A stretch of DNA of 6,731 nucleotides from Nitrososphaerota archaeon. GTDB taxonomy: Archaea; Thermoproteota; Nitrososphaeria; Nitrososphaerales; Gagatemarchaeaceae. The notes beneath the pieces are model-generated. The model was given only the letters and a program-made list of their open reading frames with translations, was not told the DNA's origin and did no database searches. This document shows, in pieces, positions 4,685 through 6,731 of the stretch. The DNA lies in assembly GCA_016200025.1 (NCBI GenBank), contig JACQFO010000053.1, positions 1 to 6,731 of the forward strand. Reading direction: 5' to 3'. The number at the start of each line of letters is the position of its first letter. Within the stretch, counting starts at the first letter, position 1. The position numbers and the translations under genes are program-made.

Positions 4685-5088
4685 CCGAAGACGGGCAGAT
4701 TCATCGGGTTCGACTGCTCGGACATTCCTGTCTTGGACCGCGCCGCGGCCACGGCCAAGACCGCCGTCAGGAGCGCAGGAACTAGGATAGACCAATAGTA
4801 GAGCGCTTCAATCTCCCCCCACACCCCCAGTAGCAGAATCACGACCGCCGTCGCGGCCCCTCCCTCCAGATAGTACGCCCTCTTTGGGCCCACCAGGCCC
4901 GCGAGCGACCCGAGGAAAACGAGCCCCCCCAGGGTCCCAATGGCCGCGGAGTACCAGCTCGGGACCGCGGCGCAGGTGTCTAGGTGACACTGAGGGCGGA
5001 AGGCCTCGGAGTTCAAGAGGAAGCCTGCGACTGCCGCCCAACCTCCTGCAACGATGCCGAGGCCGGCGGCATAGGACCCGACTTTCAT
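4681..5088 (-). CDS. Four-helix membrane protein, function unknown
   Basis: The 135-aa product has four hydrophobic segments at about residues 6-25, 45-66, 74-91 and 96-116. Charges (Lys2; Pro-Lys-Arg at 68-70; Arg117 and Lys119) put both ends and the middle loop inside, so the loop at residues 26-44 faces outside. That loop holds a cysteine pair, C34 and C39, followed by AAVPSWYSAAIG. The arrangement recalls the loop cysteines and following V-x-S-x-Y region of the four-helix VKOR fold, but the VKOR CxxC in the last helix is absent, so an oxidoreductase is not claimed. The C-terminal 18 residues are polar. ATG 5088 overlaps the TGA of the preceding gene (ATGA), so translation is probably coupled. 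It is the last gene of the TrmB operon, and its stop shares CTAG with the convergent DUF309-protein gene. Confidence 0.83.
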   Translation of the reverse strand: MKVGSYAAGLGIVAGGWAAVAGFLLNSEAFRPQCHLDTCAAVPSWYSAAIGTLGGLVFLGSLAGLVGPKRAYYLEGGAATAVVILLLGVWGEIEALYYWSILVPALLTAVLAVAAARSKTGMSEQSNPMNLPVFG

Positions 5089-5513
5089 CCTTTCATCGTC
5101 ATCTTGTAGTATCCCGCTTCGATGTTCTTGTTGACGTTGTCCTTCACGAGGTAGACCTTGTGAATCGGGTTGGCGACCCGCGGCTCCAGCGAGTAGTCGG
5201 CCCCCACCACGAATTCATGCACCTCCCCGCTCCTGCAGGCATGGGTCACCTTCTTGCCCGCCTTCACCCCCAGGCTGTTCATGAACACGTCTCTCTGCGT
5301 CGTGCAGGTCAGCACCGCCCAGTCCTCGTCATCCGGTATCGACTCGAACCCGACGCTCGGCTTCAGAGGCTCCCCGTACCTCTTGTCGTCGCAGAAGAGC
5401 CGCTTGCACTTCCTGCACGTCCAGACATCCACTACACCCTGTAGGTAGTTGTCCCTGTTCACGTTGACCATGCCCATAAAGACAATTTCATGCTGACAGT
5501 CCTCCAAGGCCAA
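5085..5513 (-). CDS. Zinc-ribbon-like small protein, function unknown
   Basis: I do not recognise the family. The 142-aa product has C6 and H8 near the N-terminus and CRKCKRLFC (C33, C36, C41) after a 25-residue beta-like segment, so four of these could bind one zinc ion; C70 and C93 are additional. The rest looks soluble and beta-rich, with no membrane helix. The start is TTG at 5513, directly after the TAG of the upstream gene, or TTG 5507; a strong GGGGGAGGGGG at 5517-5527 precedes both. The stop overlaps the ATG of the membrane-protein gene. Position between two winged-helix regulators and a membrane protein suggests a role in the same regulatory or signalling unit, for example as a nucleic-acid-binding or adaptor protein; that is inference from context only. 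Confidence 0.8.
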   Translation of the reverse strand: MALEDCQHEIVFMGMVNVNRDNYLQGVVDVWTCRKCKRLFCDDKRYGEPLKPSVGFESIPDDEDWAVLTCTTQRDVFMNSLGVKAGKKVTHACRSGEVHEFVVGADYSLEPRVANPIHKVYLVKDNVNKNIEAGYYKMTMKG

Positions 5514-5873
5514 CTACCCCCTCCCCCTGCTCGTCTCTTTCTCCGTTGCGGCTTCGTACAACGGGATGAGCTCTATGATTAGCTTGTCCACCCTCATCCT
5601 CCTTTCGTTTATCTCCCTGACCATCATCTCCCTCCAGGTCCGGTAGTAGTTCGCGATCCCCAGCCGCGGATGAACTGGAATGACCCTCTTCCCGTCCCCC
5701 GAAAGGATCGCCAATCCCCTGTCCTGGAGCTTCCCGAGGCCCTGCGTCGAAGGCTCCACCGACCCCTCGCGAAGTAGCCTGAGGTAGAGCCCCGCCTCCT
5801 CCCCGTTCAGACCGGCTTCGCTCCCGAGCATCTCCAAAACCCTCGCCTCGTCAGCTCCGCGCGGGCCCTTCAA
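5514..5873 (-). CDS. Short TrmB-like winged-helix protein (119 aa)
   Basis: Residues about 20-66 form a winged-helix-like segment (LNGEEAGLYLRLLREGSV, then GLGKLQDRGLAIL and a basic wing GDGKRVIPV). HPRLGIANYYRTW follows, then a long amphipathic helix (about 78-112). The PVHPRL-x-I-N-x-YR block is, from memory, typical of TrmB-related proteins in thaumarchaea. The helix-turn-helix part is shorter than in the TrmB protein encoded just upstream, with the recognition-helix region replaced by VEPSTQ, so DNA binding is not certain. The open frame extends further upstream, but that part lies inside the TrmB gene. TTG 5873 is chosen because it overlaps the upstream stop as TTGA, with GAAGG a few bases before it; ATG 5831 (105 aa) is an alternative. 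The final five residues are encoded by the G-rich stretch serving the next gene as ribosome binding site. Confidence 0.75.
   Translation of the reverse strand: MKGPRGADEARVLEMLGSEAGLNGEEAGLYLRLLREGSVEPSTQGLGKLQDRGLAILSGDGKRVIPVHPRLGIANYYRTWREMMVREINERRMRVDKLIIELIPLYEAATEKETSRGRG
5517..5527 (-). promoter_or_regulatory. Strong purine-rich ribosome binding site within a gene end
   Basis: The minus strand reads GGGGGAGGGGG, three bases upstream of TTG 5513 and nine bases upstream of TTG 5507. It also codes for the last residues (RGRG) of the upstream winged-helix protein. It supports translation of the zinc-ribbon-like gene from a TTG. Confidence 0.65.
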
Positions 5874-6634
5874 GCCTTCGAGGTCCCCTGGGAGTCCCAC
5901 AGGAACTCGAAGTAGTCCTTTGCGAAGCTCGCCAGACCGTGGTGCGAAGCCCAAATCGCAAGAGGGAGCGTCCCCTGCTCGCCCCCGCCGAGGAGCAGCA
6001 CCACCTCCCTCGCGTCCGAGACCAACCCCCCGCCGTACATCGTCTTCCTCGTCCTAATCTCCGCGTACCTCTCCAACTGTCCCACGGCCTCCTTCGGGAG
6101 GTCGGGCGACGTTAGCACGAGGGTCCTGACGCCCTTCTCTTTCAGCGCGGCCAGCAGCGGTTCGATCCTCTCGGTCAACGGCAGCAGCTGCGGAGGGAGG
6201 GCCACCAGCAGCTCCGCCCTGCAGTTCAGGAGCAGGTTCTTGACCCTAGACAGGATCTCGTTGGTCCCTCGCATGATCCAGATGTCCGGCTTCTCCTGCT
6301 CCCCCCTGCTCACGTAGATTCCCATCAGCTCTTCGAGGGCGACCTGCTCCTTCTCCCTCCTCTCAGTCTCCTGCCTCGACTTCAGCTCCTCGAGCGCAGT
6401 GTCCGGCGGCTTCGCTGTGTAGACTATCGGCCTGCTCTTCTGCTCCTCCACCCATCCGCGCCTGTGCAGCGACTCCAACGCGTCGTAGACCTTCGAATAT
6501 GGAATCCTGGCCTCCCTGCTCACCTCGCTGGCGGTCATCGTCCCTCCCTTCAAGAGCGCGACGTAGGCCTTCACTTCACTCCCCGTCAGCCCCAGTGCTT
6601 CTATGGCCGCGCTGGCCCTTTCGCTTAGTGTCAC
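5870..6634 (-). CDS. TrmB-family transcriptional regulator
   Basis: The 254-aa product begins with a winged helix-turn-helix of TrmB type: LGLTGSEVKAYVALLKGG, then ASEVSREARIPYSKVYDALE with the recognition helix at about residues 44-57, and a wing RGWVEEQ. A charged helical linker (about 80-105) follows, probably a coiled coil for dimerisation. The C-terminal part (about 115-250) has the effector-domain layout of TrmB proteins, with IWIMRGTNEIL, AELLVALPP, VRTLVLTS and EVVLLLGGG strands. TrmB proteins sense sugars or other ligands and repress or activate nearby genes; the ligand here is unknown. GTG 6634 is preferred over TTG 6649 because a TATA box is centred 28 bp upstream, and GAAGGAG also precedes it. 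Its TGA overlaps the next start as TTGA. It heads a coupled four-gene unit, so autoregulation is likely. Confidence 0.9.
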   Translation of the reverse strand: MTLSERASAAIEALGLTGSEVKAYVALLKGGTMTASEVSREARIPYSKVYDALESLHRRGWVEEQKSRPIVYTAKPPDTALEELKSRQETERREKEQVALEELMGIYVSRGEQEKPDIWIMRGTNEILSRVKNLLLNCRAELLVALPPQLLPLTERIEPLLAALKEKGVRTLVLTSPDLPKEAVGQLERYAEIRTRKTMYGGGLVSDAREVVLLLGGGEQGTLPLAIWASHHGLASFAKDYFEFLWDSQGTSKA

Positions 6635-6656
6635 GTGTTCTCCTTCCAAGGTCGGA

Positions 6657-6666
6657 GGATAAATTG
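6657..6666 (-). promoter_or_regulatory. TATA box of the TrmB operon
   Basis: The minus strand reads CAATTTATCC, centred about 28 bp upstream of GTG 6634. This predicts a leaderless or almost leaderless mRNA starting at that GTG. Confidence 0.6.
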
Positions 6667-6669
6667 TTC

Positions 6670-6696
6670 TTAACCTTTCACCCTCTGTAAAGTTAA
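6670..6696. promoter_or_regulatory. AT-rich inverted repeat, candidate operator
   Basis: TTAACCTTT (6670-6678) and AAAGTTAA (6689-6696) are inverted copies apart from one extra C in the left arm, with a 10-nt spacer. The site lies directly upstream of the operon TATA box and next to the divergent one, where a dimeric winged-helix regulator such as TrmB could act on both. Function is inferred from position and symmetry only. Confidence 0.4.
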
Positions 6697-6697
6697 A

Positions 6698-6710
6698 ATG
6701 CTTATATGCG
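6698..6710 (+). promoter_or_regulatory. Divergent TATA box for a gene beyond the right edge
   Basis: The plus strand contains ATGCTTATATGCG preceded by an A-rich stretch (AAAGTTAAA), a strong archaeal TATA-box context. With usual spacing, transcription would begin near 6730, so the gene it serves starts just outside the window. Confidence 0.5.
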
Positions 6711-6731
6711 AACTCAGAAAGAGGTTACTGA

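Noticed and set aside
5874..5954. N-terminal extension of the short TrmB-like protein up to 5954
   Set aside because: This stretch is the end of the upstream TrmB gene in another frame. The TTG at 5873 with its TTGA overlap is a natural coupled start.
1..6731. CRISPR array, insertion sequence, phage genes or attachment site, including at the tRNA 3' end
   Set aside because: No spaced direct repeats, transposase or integrase motifs were seen, and no copy of the tRNA 3' end was noticed elsewhere in the window.

Overview
The window is GC-rich and almost fully coding, and it reads as an archaeal chromosome segment, most likely from the Thermoproteota/Thaumarchaeota-Bathyarchaeia side. The support is: a tRNA gene with a short intron at the canonical archaeal 37/38 site and a bulge-helix-bulge-like fold; TATA boxes about 27-30 bp upstream of several start codons, implying leaderless mRNAs; frequent TTG and GTG starts; TrmB-family regulators; and a QueC enzyme of the archaeosine (tRNA G15) pathway. 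The lineage is an inference; the archaeal assignment is firm. I see no insertion sequence, CRISPR array, phage gene, integrase or convincing T-rich terminator.

Left part (1-1590): a DUF72/YecE-type protein on the minus strand that runs off the left edge a few residues before its expected end, then queC on the minus strand, then an intron-containing tRNA-Gly(CCC) on the plus strand. One TATA element lies between queC and the tRNA and can serve both directions. QueC makes preQ0, the precursor of archaeosine, and this tRNA carries the G15 that would be its target.

Middle (1614-3942), all on the minus strand: a small unknown 61-aa protein followed by a cytosolic SGNH/GDSL hydrolase; a BCP/PrxQ-type peroxiredoxin whose conserved reading frame has no ATG, GTG or TTG at its proper N-terminus; and two small proteins of unknown function (111 aa, possibly arcadin-1-like; 158 aa with a Gln/Glu-rich tail), each with its own TATA box.

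Right part (4035-6731): a plus-strand two-domain protein ending in DUF309 is convergent with a four-gene minus-strand operon, and the two opposing stop codons share one CTAG. The operon in transcription order is a full-length TrmB-family regulator, a short TrmB-like winged-helix protein, a small zinc-ribbon-like protein and a four-helix membrane protein. The genes overlap or abut (TTGA, TAG-TTG, ATGA), which indicates translational coupling and a shared job, perhaps control of or signalling to the membrane protein. The upstream end has a TATA box for the operon, an AT-rich inverted repeat that could be an operator, and a divergent promoter for a plus-strand gene beyond the window.

Nothing here is a clearly new defence or mobile system. 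The parts most worth a second look are the TrmB/zinc-ribbon/membrane operon, the peroxiredoxin without a start codon, and the tRNA with its minimal intron.
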